Shown: positions 1 through 13,163, numbered from the stretch's first letter. The stretch is 64,000 bases of DNA from Hirudo medicinalis (GCA_011800805.1 MPNW01000081.1:149398-213397); one strand, 5' to 3'. A program made the numbers and translations. The notes: a model not told the origin generated them from the sequence alone.

Positions 1-283
1 TACTTCACCCCTTCACGTGAATGAAGATGCTTTCATCACAATCAGGAGGAAATAGTGTAAGATTGTAACTACAATTGTTGAAATTTTTTTGCATTTTAGA
101 ATTGCTCATGAACACATACCTTTTGTGTTAAGATAATTTAGTTTTACTTGTTGGCATTTAAGTAAGTGCATTTAAGTGCATCATCAAATATTTCACTAAC
201 AAACATAATTTTTAACTTTGCTTTTAATTATTTATGTAACTCCATCACTGTAAGCTATTGTTTATTCATAATTGTGAACAATT

Positions 284-319
<36 letters not shown>

Positions 320-701
320 TAAATATATATTCATCAAAAAACATCGTTTAATTTGAGCTAAATTTTAACCTATCAAACAATTTTCTTATGTATTTGGCCA
401 ATACCAAAATATCAATTTCAAAAACTTCCTGTCTTATTACCATAATTTCCTCTTTAACACGCATTCCAATTTGACTTAGCTTTAGCTAGTTCTGATATTT
501 GCTTCATTAGTAAAATCCCTTTGCATAATGAAGCTCTAACATAATTCTACTTTACATTTAGCTAAAGTTCATGCCTGAGAAAATATTTTGTTGTTAAAAA
601 TAAATCAGAATTTTTATTGTGTAAGAATATTATTATTCAATGTTCTTCTCAAAACAATTTTCAACACTAAGGATAGTTTTTCAATCAGAATAAAATTTCA
701 C
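1..701. other. Non-coding left edge with a (TA)n tract
   Basis: AT-rich sequence with a TA dinucleotide tract at about 288-316. Further exons of the minus-strand coiled-coil gene that starts at 1173 should lie here or beyond the edge, but I could not assign one with confidence. A possible short exon in the reverse complement of about 487-539 has the right phase but no recognisable similarity. Confidence 0.4.
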
Positions 702-1173
702 CTGGAATTTAGGACTTTTTCTCTTATTTTTTGATCCCTTATTTTTTGCAATTCTTTTTGAAGCTGTTCTTCTTTCATTCTTTCTTCAATTTCCCAAAGC
801 TCTGCATTTAACTTTTTTTCTTTCTAATTTCTTTAAGCAATTTATTATTATGAAGATCATTTTATTATTAATTTGGACAAGAAGTTGATAAGATAGAAAC
901 ATATTCGAATTTTAGTCATGCAACGTCGGTAACATTCGAAAATTCAATCACGAAATTTACTTTCTCTGCCTTCACTTTGTTTTCTCTTTCTAATTGTTCT
1001 TGGAGTGTAATTTTGTAGTTTCGCTTAGCGTTCGCCTTATCGTCAATTTCTGAAAAGACTGCACTTGTACGATCCCTTTTTTGGTCTTCTTGCATTTTCT
1101 TTTGGGCTTCCTCGGCAGCCCTTTCTTGGTAAATCCTTTGAGCTTGAACTGCATGAGTCCTTCGGAGAGACAT
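702..1173 (-). CDS. Coiled-coil, probably ciliary protein, N-terminal exons (partial)
   Basis: Two minus-strand exons join in frame. Exon 1 is 1173-961 (71 codons, starts MSLRRTHAVQAQ) and ends at a donor reading AAA|gtaaat. Exon 2 is 823-702, follows an acceptor ending ..aaattag, codes for about 40 residues rich in Lys, Glu and Gln, and ends CAG|gtgaaa in phase 2. The product is highly charged and helical with no Pro or Gly breaks, as in long coiled coils. Composition and the end of exon 2 (KIRDQKIREKV) loosely recall MNS1- or trichoplein-type axonemal proteins, but the match is weak and the family is inferred. The rest of the gene runs off the left edge. The 137-bp intron has normal GT-AG borders. 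Alternative: any charged coiled-coil protein. Confidence 0.5.
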
Positions 1174-1899
1174 GTTTCAGCAACCTTATGGATTCAAGCT
1201 AAAAATTGTGCCTTCAAAATAACACAGCAAACCATAATTAGCGTTAAACAGCATCACCGGTTGCTAGGAAACGCTAGAGAACGTGCACCTGATAAATTTA
1301 CAAATCTTCAGATGCACATTTTAATCTATTTTTCTGGAGGTGATTTACAGTGTTTTCGTTGAACAGGTTATTACCTAAAAACTGCTTTATAAATCGTGCA
1401 ATCGCTCAATTTTCTACATTTTTGTTCGACATTCATTTTGCTATGTAATAAATCAGAATTTTGTATTATATCTTTATCTGCATATAACATATAACTTTAA
1501 TCAGTGACATTATCCAGGATTTTAAAATCGGTGGAGGTAGGAGAGGGGCAAATTTTGATGTACATAAATATTATGTACATAAATATTGCAACAGTAAAGA
1601 GGAATGGCGACAAACATTTAATTTCACACTAAAGACACGTAAGGAAAGCAAAGACACTTTGTAATTTAGTTATCAAAACTTATAAATAAAAAATGTTTTC
1701 CTAATTTACTAGAGCTTTATCATGATCAACAAATTATTTATGAATTTTAAGGATCTAGAAAAATATCAAGGGACAAACTGCCAGGGTTTCGGGGCAAATA
1801 TCAAATATATATGCGCAAGTAAATCCAAATGCCCCTCCCCCCCGTCACTTTAATACTTTAATACAAATCATCAACCTATGAAAATGAAAACTCCATCAA

Positions 1900-1985
1900 C
1901 CGTTATGGTTGGCCGAATGGGTTGCGTTCCTGCATGCGGTCGTAATGGCAACAGTCGTGATATGTACAAAGACCGTCGCCAATGT
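1900..1985 (+). repeat. tRNA-derived SINE, truncated copy D
   Basis: The stretch from ggttggccgaatgggttgc through gcaacagtcgtgatatgt matches the A-box half of the SINE heads at 37845-37931 (-) and 48822-48908 (+). It lacks the B-box/T-arm half and the TATA-like tail, so it is a fragment. Part of it falls inside a chance 64-codon open frame that is not a gene. Confidence 0.6.
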
Positions 1986-3692
1986 CATAAACCAACCTTT
2001 GTATTTTATAACCGAACTTTGATAAACCTATTTTATCACCGATTACAATTTATGACTTTTCAGTCATGTTAATTAAACATTAAAATTAAACATCCCAATC
2101 CTCCCGAATTACCTTTCTTTATACGAATTACAACAGAAGATGCAAAGATCACTATATAAGTGATTATAAGCAATTTATTGACATTCAACTTATTGATATT
2201 CTCCTCGATGATACTTTTAAGTAATTCGATTTTCATAACATATTAATGTATGTGTAGATCCATGTAAAGAAGAACATGATTCCAAATTGTCGAAGTGACT
2301 ACAACAAGACTTAAACCATTTTATCTGCTTAAGTCCTTGTCGAGGAGGTCCAGATGGAAGGAAAAATAAAATGTAAATGATATGTCATAAATAAAAGAAC
2401 TGTCCGTAAATTCGAAATTTGTTATAGAAGCCGATATGGTGATCCAAGTACAATTTTGAATTTCTACAGGAATCAATTGCTATCAATCGTTTTTGTTAAG
2501 CTGAAGATGTCGCAACAACAAATCTTTTCGAATATTGTGTTTTTAGGCAGAATCAATTTATTTTGAAGGGACATTTTTATTGATTTAAAACTTCGATTAA
2601 CTCCTGGGGAAATAGCAATCAGTTAGAATCAAAGACATATAATATATAGATATATATAGATATATATTTGAAATACAAGAGTTTTGAGGGTGTAAATTCG
2701 CCATTCTCGACGAGAGCCTTCCAATGATGATTCCAATTCGTACCTTTTGCAAGGATTTTGTAAGGAGAATGTCTTTCTCTGAAGATAAATAAATAATAAC
2801 TTCTTAATAAACCTTCCTTCGTAATAGTAGAATTTTGTAGATGACAAAATAAATTCTTGTATTCATGAGGTGTTTTATGCTATTGTTACTAAGATAAATA
2901 AATAAATAAATAAATAATATTCGCATTTCAAAATCATTTTACAAAAATTAATGGCGCCATCCAAAAGCGCAACATAAAAAATCCACTTTTTGTGATATTT
3001 ATAATAAACGTGGGTTGAAGCATAATCTACAGTTGTTAGGCACATCGAAGGCTTGAAAGTTTACAAATAAAATTCATTGAGAAATAAATGTCACATTGAA
3101 TGCACTGCACAGTCCTGCATAGGACACTAAACATCAAGTGAATTTTAATTTGTACGAGTTTAATTGCAATATGATGATGGACTATAAATGTTTATGAATT
3201 ATTGTGTAAAAGTAATTAAAAAATAGTTTTTAAACGTAGTTTAAGGCATTTAATCATAAAGTAGACATGACGAGGTTCGAAATTTTTGTGTCTATACGGT
3301 TCGAATATCTTTCGAATCCTCAAAACTAATTTTCTTCAAAAGCACAAACTGTGTTCCAGTCAGTTTCTCAAGTTGACATGTTTTCTTTCACACAATTAAG
3401 CGGCGAGTTTTCTCAGGAAATGTCATAATTTAATGTTTTTCAATGCGAATCTCAATGCAAGACTCAATTTCATAGTTCTTTTTTTTATACCTCTTACAAA
3501 GCAGCTCAGAACATGGTGTGATCACGGGATGTCCTGATTGGTCGATAATCTGTACATATCATACCTTGATCAAAATATACAGCAATTTCAAATAGATCAA
3601 AAAAAATATAAGTACAATAATATGTATCTCAATGTTATAAAAGTGGCGTTGATTAAAAACAGAATGCCTAAAATAACTCATTCATTCATCAA

Positions 3693-4006
3693 AGTTGTTG
3701 TCGGCGTCAACATTGTTGTCGAACGATATCTTCGCAGACATAATCGTAGATGCATTTAAGTCTAGGTCGAACTTTTGTTCATAACTCAAACATTCCGCCT
3801 TCTGATCCTCGACGCTTCATGCCAGAGAAATCATGCTCTCCATGCAAAAATGTAGTAATGTCAAACGTTTTCAGGCCACCATCACCACCCACATCAATCT
3901 TCACTTGTGCCATGTTTTGGCATTTCAGCACACCATTGCTTTTCATGTGCAATTGCTGTATGTCTGGTATGCACGCAGAAGAGGTGCTCTCACTGCTACA
4001 GTTCAC
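3693..4006 (-). pseudogene. Decayed coding fragment, family not recognised
   Basis: The minus strand has a 75-codon open frame (4006-3779, starts MNCSSESTSSAC). After its TGA stop it stays open in the same frame for about 27 more codons, reading TKVRPRLKCIYDYVCEDIV. Residue composition on both sides of the stop looks protein-like, with regularly spaced Cys. This suggests an old gene or transposon open frame broken by at least one nonsense change. I do not recognise the family. It may also be chance. Confidence 0.3.
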
Positions 4007-5253
4007 TAGAGCGTGACCAGCATAGCTCCATGACTAAGAATTAGCGTAGGCGATTTTTGGTCTCAGTTATCATTCCATTCAGCCATCAAGCATCTCATAA
4101 CGGGTCATACAATATTAAAACATATTTCGTTTCAGTAATTTTTACAATTAAAAAACTCTGTCATTAAACTCATCATTGAGTCATTGAGTTTTGCAACAAC
4201 AAACGACACTGGGGAGATTATAATTGTCTACTTACTCCAGCGAAAGTTAAGGCCGATCAAAGAAATATGCTAGAAGCAGATAGAATCAGATTGGACGTAG
4301 GCTGCATATTTCGCTTTGATTCCAAATTCTCTACTTGTGCATACTATTGCCATTCTCTGAGGCTCAGTACAGCAGTGTATGACTGCAATTCATCCAAAAG
4401 TTTCTTGGGATGTGTCGAGTTTGGCCGTCGAAACAGCCAAAGAATGTCTGCAGAGACAGGCCAGCAGCATAGGCTCGCATGAGCACAATAAAGGTAGGTA
4501 GCAGGATAGATTTAATATAAAATAGTCTCCGGTCGTCGATAGTCACTGCTTCTCAAGACTTTGAGTCCAAGAGGTTCTTTGCTTTATCGAGTTTGTCAGG
4601 TTAGCAATTACTCCTATCTACGGTTGCTTGGACTATTTCTTTAATATTGGCAAGCTTCTCGATTCGGAACTAGTTCATCAATTCGAAATTGATTTTCTTG
4701 GTAACTTTCGTTAGGATGTTTGCACACAGGCGTTTATGCGATGCAAACTTTGATTCTGCAAAATAATTTTAGAATGTTACTTTTTTTCTAACTTTTAGAA
4801 GTCGATATTGTAAAATAAGATACTTGGAAGTTACAATTTTAAGCAACATTAATATAAATTATTCATAATCGATTGATTGAATGCAGCTGAATCATTTCTA
4901 CCGACGTTAGCGGCTGGTAGCTAACCCTAAAGCACAAATTCGCGATCCTTTGCAGCTGTCCGCGATTACACTAAAAACCTCGCATCAACCAGTCTTCATT
5001 TTAGTTATTCGTGGACTTCTTTTGAACTTCTAGATATTTTTTCAATTTTGGTGAGACCAGACAAACTCTATTTACTAACTGTTACATGTGCACATGCATT
5101 TTTTTTCTTTTTTTTTTGCATTTGCTTGAAACGTCTGAGTGGAACATTAAAAAAGTGTTTAACATAAGGTTTCGCGGAAAGTGATCATTTGTAATATAAC
5201 GTTCAAATATTTGGTTTTAAATTTCAGCAAGCTTCACTTGAACATTTACTGAA

Positions 5254-8200
5254 ATGGAACGTACACGCACTGTTCGCAACACCACTTACACCACCAGCAG
5301 TGGAGTTGATGGAAATGTTGACGGAGGAGCTTCAACTTTCCGCGAATCTTCCTACGGAGCAGGAGGACCAATTACTGGAGGACGTACCCTGGTCATCAGC
5401 AGGACTATCGGTTCAACAGGAAGTCCAGGTATGGGAAGCATTGGATTGGGAGGAACCAGGACCATGGAAAGGTCAGTGAGAACATCGAGCCAATATGCCA
5501 GCGGAGGACCGATGCCCAACTACTCCGTCATTACTGCCACCGGAGTTTCTGGAATTAAAGAATCACGTGACCAGGAAAAGAAAGATATGCAGGACTTGAA
5601 CGAAAGATTCGCCAACTACATTGACAAGGCAAGTTAAAAATAATAATAAATGTATTATTGGTATAAATAATGAATTTACTTTTGCTGAGTGCTCAAGATA
5701 TAATTTATACATATAAATAAAACAAATAATTCGAAATTGAATAGGTGCGAAATTTGGAAGCTCAAAACCGCAAATTGGCTGAAGATTTGAGCAGGCTGAA
5801 AGAGAAGTGGGGAAAGGACACAGTCCAGGTGAAGGCTATGTTCCAGGTTGACCTCGACGAATGCAGACATCAACTGGATGAGGCTGAGAAGGAAAAAGCA
5901 AGATTGGAAATCAGACTTGCATCCCTCGAGGAGGAACTCGAAGATCTGAGACAAGAGTGGGTTCAATGTTTCCCTTATTGAATGGGCGCGGCTCATTTCA
6001 TTACCATTTCGAAACATTTCGAGACAGCATGCAGAATACCTTGTACTATTCTACATTTAAATTGCTAGCTGAGCTGAAGGGTCTACGCTCTATTGGTCAT
6101 GCATGAAAGAATGAGCCACATAGTAAATGGAATATAATTGAGGTAGTCAGGTGAGTTGGTGAGATAGCAGTTAATGACGTGGTCTCGAGATAATTGAAAA
6201 TGTTAATGGAGACGATTGATGACCTGAATATGAGCAAGCAGACAGCTGGCTCGAGTATTGATCTCGTTCACAAGGCATGAACAGTTGCTCCAAAGCTGCA
6301 GGTTTTTAGCTCAGTCAAATCCGAATTGTTTCTGGTAAAATAATGCATTGTTCATCGCATTGGAGGCAAGTGGTGAAGATCATTGACAGGAGCTGCACGC
6401 TATGAGTCAGAACGCAAACAGATGTCTCAGCAAGCTGCTCGTCATCAACGTGAACGAGTGTTGCACACGAAGGAAAGTAGCCTAGAAAAACATTCTTGAG
6501 TTTTCAGCCGATTGACTTTTTAATATCCTGGATTTTTAATGGTAATAAACTAAAAAATACATCTTAATTTTAACAAACGAGCACGACTTTCATTCACTCA
6601 GGGCACACTTCATTATTTATAAATTCAATAAACAAAAATTACAATGAATCACTAAAATTAAATATTTAATATCAATATTAAAGGAATAACATAATTCTTG
6701 AACTCAGGTTGGCACTGGCAGCTCAGCAGCTGAGTGAGAACCAGGCTTTCATCTCAAAGAACAACCAGCTCTTGATCGATTACGAATCTGAAATCCAAGG
6801 ACTGAGGAAGAGGATTGAACAATTGGAGAACGAAAAGGAGAGGGACAAGAAGAACATCGCACAACTCAAAGAATTGCTCGCTAAAGCTCGCCAGGTTAGA
6901 TTTTAAATATGTTAACAGCTTCGGACAGTTGAAATGCAACGGTGTTCACCCCAGTTCAAAGTTTAATAATAAATCTTTTTTTTTTCTCCTATTCAACAGG
7001 ATCTGGACAATGAGACTTTGGAGCACATCCATGCTGAAAACAGATGCCAGACACTGCAAGAAGAAATCGATTTCCTTAAATCTATCCACGAACAAGTGAG
7101 GACGCATTGTCAAATTATTGAAGACCCAATCTATGCAAAATGCATGGTAATTCATATTGACCACTAAAATTATTAATTTCAGGAAATGAAGGAATTGGCT
7201 GCTCTAGCCTATCGTGACACTGCCCCAGAAAGAGATTACTGGAAAAATGAAATGGCTCAGGCTCTGAGAGAGATCCAAGAAATGTACGATGATAAGTTCG
7301 ATTCTATCAGGACCGAATTGGAAACCCACTACACCACTAAGGTATGTCAAAAATACTATTCTTTTATTATTATTTTAATTTGTATTAACCTCTCCAATGC
7401 TTAGAATGCTTACAATGCTAAACACAACAAAAACTCTCCATTCAGGTCCAAGAATACAAGACTGGTGTAGCCAGAGCTGTTACTGAAACTCAGAGAACCA
7501 AGGAAGACACAACAAAACTGAGACAAGACCTCACTGACCTCAGAGACAAACTCAACGAACTCACTTCTCAAGTAAGTCTGAGAACATCATTCCTTTTAAT
7601 AGTTACTACCCGTTTGTTTATATTCCAAATTACAACGTCTCGTAACGTTTCTGGATCTTTGGAGTGGTAATTTATTGTAAATCTTTGTTTACATCACTCA
7701 TCTCAGAACACCACGCTGACAAGAGAGTTCGAAGCTTTGAGAAGAAAGAAGGAGGACCAAGAGAGAGACCTGGAGTACCAAAGAACTCAACTCCACGCAG
7801 AAGCATCCACCCTGCGATTCGAACTGGAAAGAATTCTCAGCGACCTTCAGAGAATAATGGACACCAAACTGGGACTTGAACTCGAGATCGCTGCTTACAG
7901 AAAGTTGCTGGAAGGAGAGGAGAACAGGTAAGAATGATTTTTGTCGAATTATTTGGAACAGAAAATAGTAATTGGAAAAAATAATAAACATTATTTACCA
8001 ATGACAGGTTGAAGCAAATTTCAATGCAATCCGGTGGATCAGGTTTTGCTTACGGAGGTGGAGCCGGTGCAGGAGGTGCCGGTGGAGCAGGAGGAGCAGG
8101 AGGTGCCGGTGGTGCTGGAAGCTACGGATACAGTTCATATGGATCCGCATCCGGATTTGCATCTGGAGGTGGCAACGCAGGTAAGCGACTCGCTTTGGAA

Positions 8201-8977
8201 TGCTTCTCATAGTAAATATTGCTAAATATATAATGATAAAAGCTATTAATATGTTGAATTTTATTTTAAAACAAAACCCTAATTTCTTCCTTTCAGCAAC
8301 ATCTGTTGTTGGTCAAATGTCGGCCAAAACAACTTACCACAAATCAGCCCTGGGTCCCATCTCCATCAGCAACTGCACTCCTGATGGAAAACTCGTTGAA
8401 CTGGAAAACACTGGAACAAGAGTGAGCATTCTTTTTACTGATTTTGTTTACTAATTGATTTATTTGACTATGTTTTCGAACAAATTTAAATTTAATTCAT
8501 GCTTGCAGGAAGAGAACATTGAGGGATGGAAAATCGTTCGTGTAGTTGATGGAAAGGATCAGCCAGAGTTTAAGCTCGATGGCAGGTTCTCATCTCTGAA
8601 AAGAGGACAGAAGATCGGGGTCAGTATGAAATAACTTTCACAAAGCTTATTTGTTGCCTGACAAGCGCTTAAAATAGGCGTAGAAAATAGAAATTCAATT
8701 TATTGCTTTCGTTATTGAAGATCTACGCTAGAGGAGCCAAGCCAAGAACAGCCGGTGCAAGAGATATCGAGGCCAATTTCGAATCATGGGGCATCGGTGC
8801 ACAAGCCACGACCAAACTCATCAACCCCGAAGGAGAAGTATGTCCTACTTCTTTCTTTTTAAAGAATAATTGGTATCGACAAATGTAAAGAAATGTAGCG
8901 AACAAATTAACGACATCCTCATCATTTCGTTACAGGAGAAGGCCACCCACACACAAAAGACCGTCTACACTTCATAA
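5254..8977 (+). CDS. Cytoplasmic intermediate filament protein with lamin tail domain
   Basis: Twelve coding exons: 5254-5628, 5745-5956, 6708-6894, 7000-7095, 7183-7341, 7446-7571, 7707-7927, 8008-8180, 8297-8421, 8509-8619, 8721-8837, 8936-8977; 647 codons plus stop. The head (about 1-102) is Gly/Ser/Thr-rich. The rod runs from about residue 103 ([19 protein letters not shown]) to the hallmark [16 protein letters not shown] near 459, so it has lamin length (about 355 residues) as in protostome cytoplasmic filaments. A Gly/Ala-rich linker (GGAGGAGGAGGAG) precedes a lamin-tail immunoglobulin-fold domain (about 530-635). There is no C-terminal CaaX box, so it should be cytoplasmic. It assembles as parallel coiled-coil dimers into 10-nm filaments. 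The start is the first ATG after an acceptor at 5227; the 5' UTR is probably split by an intron. Intron 1 has a GC donor (AAG|gcaagt). Family membership is certain; which annelid filament class (gliarin, filarin, macrolin) is not resolved. Confidence 0.93.
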
Positions 8978-9291
8978 ACAAGATATCTTGAACCTGCGGC
9001 CTTCCTGGAAATATTTAACTTTCGACTACAAGAAATTCTTTTAACTCTTTTAACGGACTCAAAAAATAATTATAAATTGTAATTGCCGCTTAAAACTTTC
9101 AAGTGATCCCACAACTAATGTGGTCACCAACCGTTCATCACCAGCGATGGTTTTAAATGCTTCGTGCTTCGTTTACTCCTCAACACATCGTAGCTTATTT
9201 CATACATTTCTTTCATGAACTTTATTCATGTTATGTTATTGCTTGGTTGTTAGTTTGACCTCGAAATCATTGTCATAACCATAGACATTCC

Positions 9292-9810
9292 AATAAATGT
9301 GCTCTGATGTTTCAATGCTTGTTCAAGATCATAGTTCCTTAGGCATTCTAACGACATTAACGACACGCGCAACATGGCTCTCATATCACTTTTGGTGCAC
9401 TTAGAAATTACATTCCAGTTGTATCCATTTCTATGAGGTTTTGAATATAGATGATGCATCACTTGGAATTTAGTTTGTGTTCGTAGCGTGCTTTTCTGGT
9501 GACCGCACATCGGTTTACTTGAGTTAAAACATTTTGGTTCAGGCAGATGCAAAATTTATTTCCATCACTTTGCAACAGCAAGTTTTGTTCTTCAGAGATG
9601 CATGATTCAGGCATATCTAGAGAGAATAACCTTTAGTTCGAAGATTGATGTTCTTAACCTGATAGACCAACTCTTGATGCTTGAATCGAATTGTTTTAGC
9701 TACAAGATGTGGTTCGGTGAATGATTAGTTTTAATCAATCCTCACACCACATGGGAAGTTTTAACATTACAATCCATCCTATAGATGTACCCACATGAAC
9801 TGTCAATAAA
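9292..9810 (+). other. Candidate polyadenylation signals of the intermediate filament gene
   Basis: AATAAA hexamers occur at 9292-9297 and 9805-9810, downstream of the stop at 8977. No other gene lies in between, so the transcript probably has a 3' UTR of 0.3-0.8 kb. The second hexamer is followed by a T-rich stretch. This is inferred from motifs only. Confidence 0.4.
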
Positions 9811-10752
9811 CTTAATTTTCTTCAAATAGCTGTCTCCAGATGTTTATTTTATTTGGCGTAAAAACTCTTTCATAAAGATGTAAAAACAGATTGAAGATTA
9901 AGTAAAGTTCGTTCTAAATAGACACAAAACTTTTTAATAATAATTAATAATAAATTACTACCATTTTGTAAGACGTAATTCACCTTTTTATAATTACTTT
10001 TGTCAAATCTGAACATTTTGCGACTCCCACGCAAATTCAGCACAAGCTGCCCAGACACAACCGACTGCTTAAGCGATTGTTACAAGCAAACTATGATGTC
10101 GCGAGGCCTTAATGCACCTGTAAATCTTGTAAACAGGGTATTTAGTCAGCTGGACTGGTTTACAATCGGATTTTCAAAGTATAATATAAACCTAATATAG
10201 TCCTAGTTTCTTGGGCATGTTAAAACGATATCCCAAATAATTGATGATTCTTTAGAGCTATTTCCTGAATAACGGTTACCATACCTGCAATCACACGCTA
10301 GCTAACAATGCAAAAAAATTCAAGTAGCAGTGCTTGAATGGACCATGAGATCTTATCAATGATTGACAAGAGGTTCCTCAACCATAACATAACATAACCG
10401 CAAATAATGAAGTCCTCCTGGTGTAGGTAAATATAATCAAATCCAATAAATCTCAATCCAATAAAAATAGAAATTGCATATTTTATGCAAAATTCTCGTG
10501 CATCAAACAATGAAATTTGTTCAAATTTTAACATATTACGTCACTTTACCACATGTTGAACATCTTGTAAAATTTGACTTCCTAGATAAAAAATAGTCAA
10601 AAATTGTAAATTACTTAAAGATGTGTTTTTGGGCATCAAAAATAAATAGGAAATGGTTTGCATGTGAACAATAAAATTTATTTTACAGGTGCATTTTAAT
10701 TTCAATGCAGGTTTCTGCGGGAATACCTGAACATGATTTACTGTCTAACGCT

Positions 10753-10797
10753 CATCTGGCTATGCAAAGGACGTTAATAAACAACAACAACAACAAC
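10753..10797 (+). repeat. Repeat 3' end followed by (CAA)n
   Basis: The stretch gctatgcaaaggacgttaa followed by taaa and a CAA tract resembles the ends of the hairpin-tail repeats at 11610, 19325 and 22953, which read ttatgcaacggactttaatc then AAT-rich repeats. A conserved end running into a microsatellite is typical of retroposed elements. Confidence 0.45.
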
Positions 10798-11407
10798 AAT
10801 AACAGAAAATTTCCATTTTGGTTTATTAAAGATAGGTTAGTGATGGGTAAAGGGTAAAAGAATGAAGAGATTGAGATCTTCAGTAAGGCAGTAATAGAAT
10901 TACATATGCAAGCAGTATTTTAAAATGTGAAGAGATTGAAGGCTCCAGTTCTGCAAGAACTTAATAACCATGTTATCAACAAGAAAAGTTTGTTGAGGAA
11001 GAAGATTGGAGTTAGTGCTGCGCACAACTGCATTCAACCTTGTCCATTTCATGCGACATCTCTCGAAAGAATGTTTTCTTCATTAAATTATAATTTAAAT
11101 TAATTAAATTCAAAAAATATTTTGTGTAATCCGAAATTCATATCAAATTTGATATCTTTTTTTGAGATCTTTTGGGATTTTGTCTTGAAGAAGGACTAGA
11201 AGGACAATGTTGAAATGCTTCCATAGTTTCACTGCAGAAATATGCGACAGCCTTTAAAAAACAAATGTGATTTAATATAAGTTTAATATTTATTCATTTC
11301 AGTTATGAAAGTGACATTCAATGATTCAAAAACACATTGTGAAATTTGTTTTCAAACACATATTGAACAATCCCCAGATAACAAATCGTCATAAAACAAA
11401 TAAATAA

Positions 11408-11600
11408 ATGCAGTTTAGAGGATTGCATTCCAGCATGAGGGTGAAAAGCAGCAGTCATTATGTGTCGCGTTCGCAACCCGCCACTGCACCGCCTTGTCAA
11501 GCGGCGCTATATAAATTGTCGGGCGATTGTAATGTCTTCCTTGTCCTATTCATCATGTCATGCTGAGGACATTAATAAAATACTACTGCTACCGTAATGC
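11408..11600 (+). repeat. tRNA-derived SINE, copy C
   Basis: It shares the block gattgcattccagcatgagg, the B-box-like tcgcgttcgcaaccc and the gcggcgctatataaatt motif with SINE copies A and B. The acceptor-stem-like TGCAG at the left and CTGCA at the right are retained. Its 3' end differs, ending gaggacattaataaaat. The hairpin-tail repeat lies directly downstream. Confidence 0.6.
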
Positions 11601-11609
11601 CTTCACATT

Positions 11610-11655
11610 AGTCCAAATCATCTTCGTTATGCAACGGACTTTAATCAAATAAATT
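11610..11655 (+). repeat. Hairpin-tail repeat, copy 1
   Basis: A conserved block of about 45 bp: agtccaaatcatcttcgtta, then tgcaacggactttaatcaaa, then AT-rich sequence. AAGTCC/GGACTT at its ends can form a short stem around a loop of about 20 nt. The same block occurs at 19325, 22953 and, inverted, near 50494-50550. Confidence 0.65.
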
Positions 11656-11680
11656 AGTTTAAAAATGCCTTCACGTTAAT

Positions 11681-11682
<2 letters not shown>

Positions 11683-11720
<38 letters not shown>
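11683..11720. repeat. (AC)19 microsatellite
   Basis: A perfect AC dinucleotide run of about 38 bp. The flanks both carry gccttcacgt, suggesting that the run expanded inside a duplicated short segment. Confidence 0.95.
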
Positions 11721-11722
<2 letters not shown>

Positions 11723-13163
11723 CTTCACGTCCAACGTAAGGCACTCAAAGGCTAAAAACAAGCATAAATGAAAAAGGGAACATTGTTTTTCGAAATTACC
11801 AACTCATGCTAATTTATAACTAATAATTTATAACTAATAATTTATACCTAAATATATCACGTTAATTTCTATCTAAACTTATCGATCACAACCACTAATG
11901 TAATGTAACCACAGTAATGCTAAAATTCCTCAAAGCTTTCATCGTGTTTGAACATTTTGTTAATCCTCATCATTGCTAAGTTAACTTACTGAGTTATCTG
12001 ACATAATCAGATGTTGAAAGAATCTAGAAAATTGCGTTTCAGAGATTTCACAAAACAATTTAAATGATTGATATTTCAATGCTTATGGATGTTCAAAAAT
12101 CCTGTCCTTACTTGGAGATTGCTTACTTCTCTAGCATTTATTTTAAATTAAAAAAAAAAGAAGACGATTGGCCTTTGAAATTTCATTGATGAGCATGAAT
12201 GCTGATTTATGATGTCGTGTGATGATGCGTCAAACTCAGAGATGTCGTCTTCTCAACATGTTGGCTTCATTTATAGTTTAATCGACTTTCTATATTCACT
12301 TGAAAAGTGGCTTTAAAGGAGAATTTTCGAGAGAAGCAGAAGGCAAAAATGAATAGATGGACGGATGGGCTGTTAAAGGATGAATGAAAACAGGCAGATG
12401 GTCAAACCTGCAGAAATGATTTTCAATAAAAAATGCTTAAATTGTTATTCTTTGCACGAGTTCATTGTGAGTTTACTTAGGCCTGCTGCATTTAAATCTT
12501 TGATGGCAAAAAATCAATTTCACTCGTGACCCTGAAACCTTCTAATTGGTCGGGTTCCCACGATCTTCTGCAACCCTCATTGCATGCTCATCTTTTCTTG
12601 TTCATGCCATGTTTTCATTTATTCTTAAACCGCTTATCCTCGCTAAACAGGAATTTCGAATCCAAATTTTGAACAAAAATACGATGCAAACACAAACATA
12701 TTCGAAAATGTATAATACTTATTTAATGAGCTACCTTCGGCTTCAATGTCTCGATGCGGTCAGGTTGATTCTCCATGCCATACAACTTAGAATAAGTCTG
12801 TTTAGATTAAAATTAGATCTAGATTATTAAGATTAATAAGATTAATAAGATGAATACGATCCCTTCCACATCGATTCGACGTCTTCATCGTCTCAATTGC
12901 ACGCCCAACAACAAGAGAAGTTGTGTTCAACCTTCATTCATTCAGCCCACATTCATTAAATCATGCAAGCCATCCACACGAGCGCATGCAACAGTTTGTG
13001 AGAAAATGAATCTAGAGGGGTTGCCACGTGCATCCACAAAGCAACCACGAGAAGGGGGCGTGTGTGATTTTCTTCGATACACAAAGCTTCTATGCAACTG
13101 TTCTGAGCTAATTATTGAATCTCTGCCACTCAATCTACCCTGGGAAAGAACCATTTCAGTTTC

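Larger units (their letters stand above)
1174..5227. other. Intergenic, no intact gene seen
   Basis: About 4 kb of AT-rich sequence with many stops in all frames. It holds a truncated SINE head (about 1900-1985), TA- and TAGA-type simple repeat near 2636-2668, an AAAT tetranucleotide tract near 2886-2917 and a decayed minus-strand coding fragment (about 3693-4006). A possible non-coding first exon of the downstream intermediate filament gene may end at 5050, where a donor reads TTTTG|gtgaga. Confidence 0.5.

Noticed and set aside
9250..9552. 100-codon minus-strand frame
   Set aside because: Antisense to the likely 3' UTR of the intermediate filament gene; no domain.
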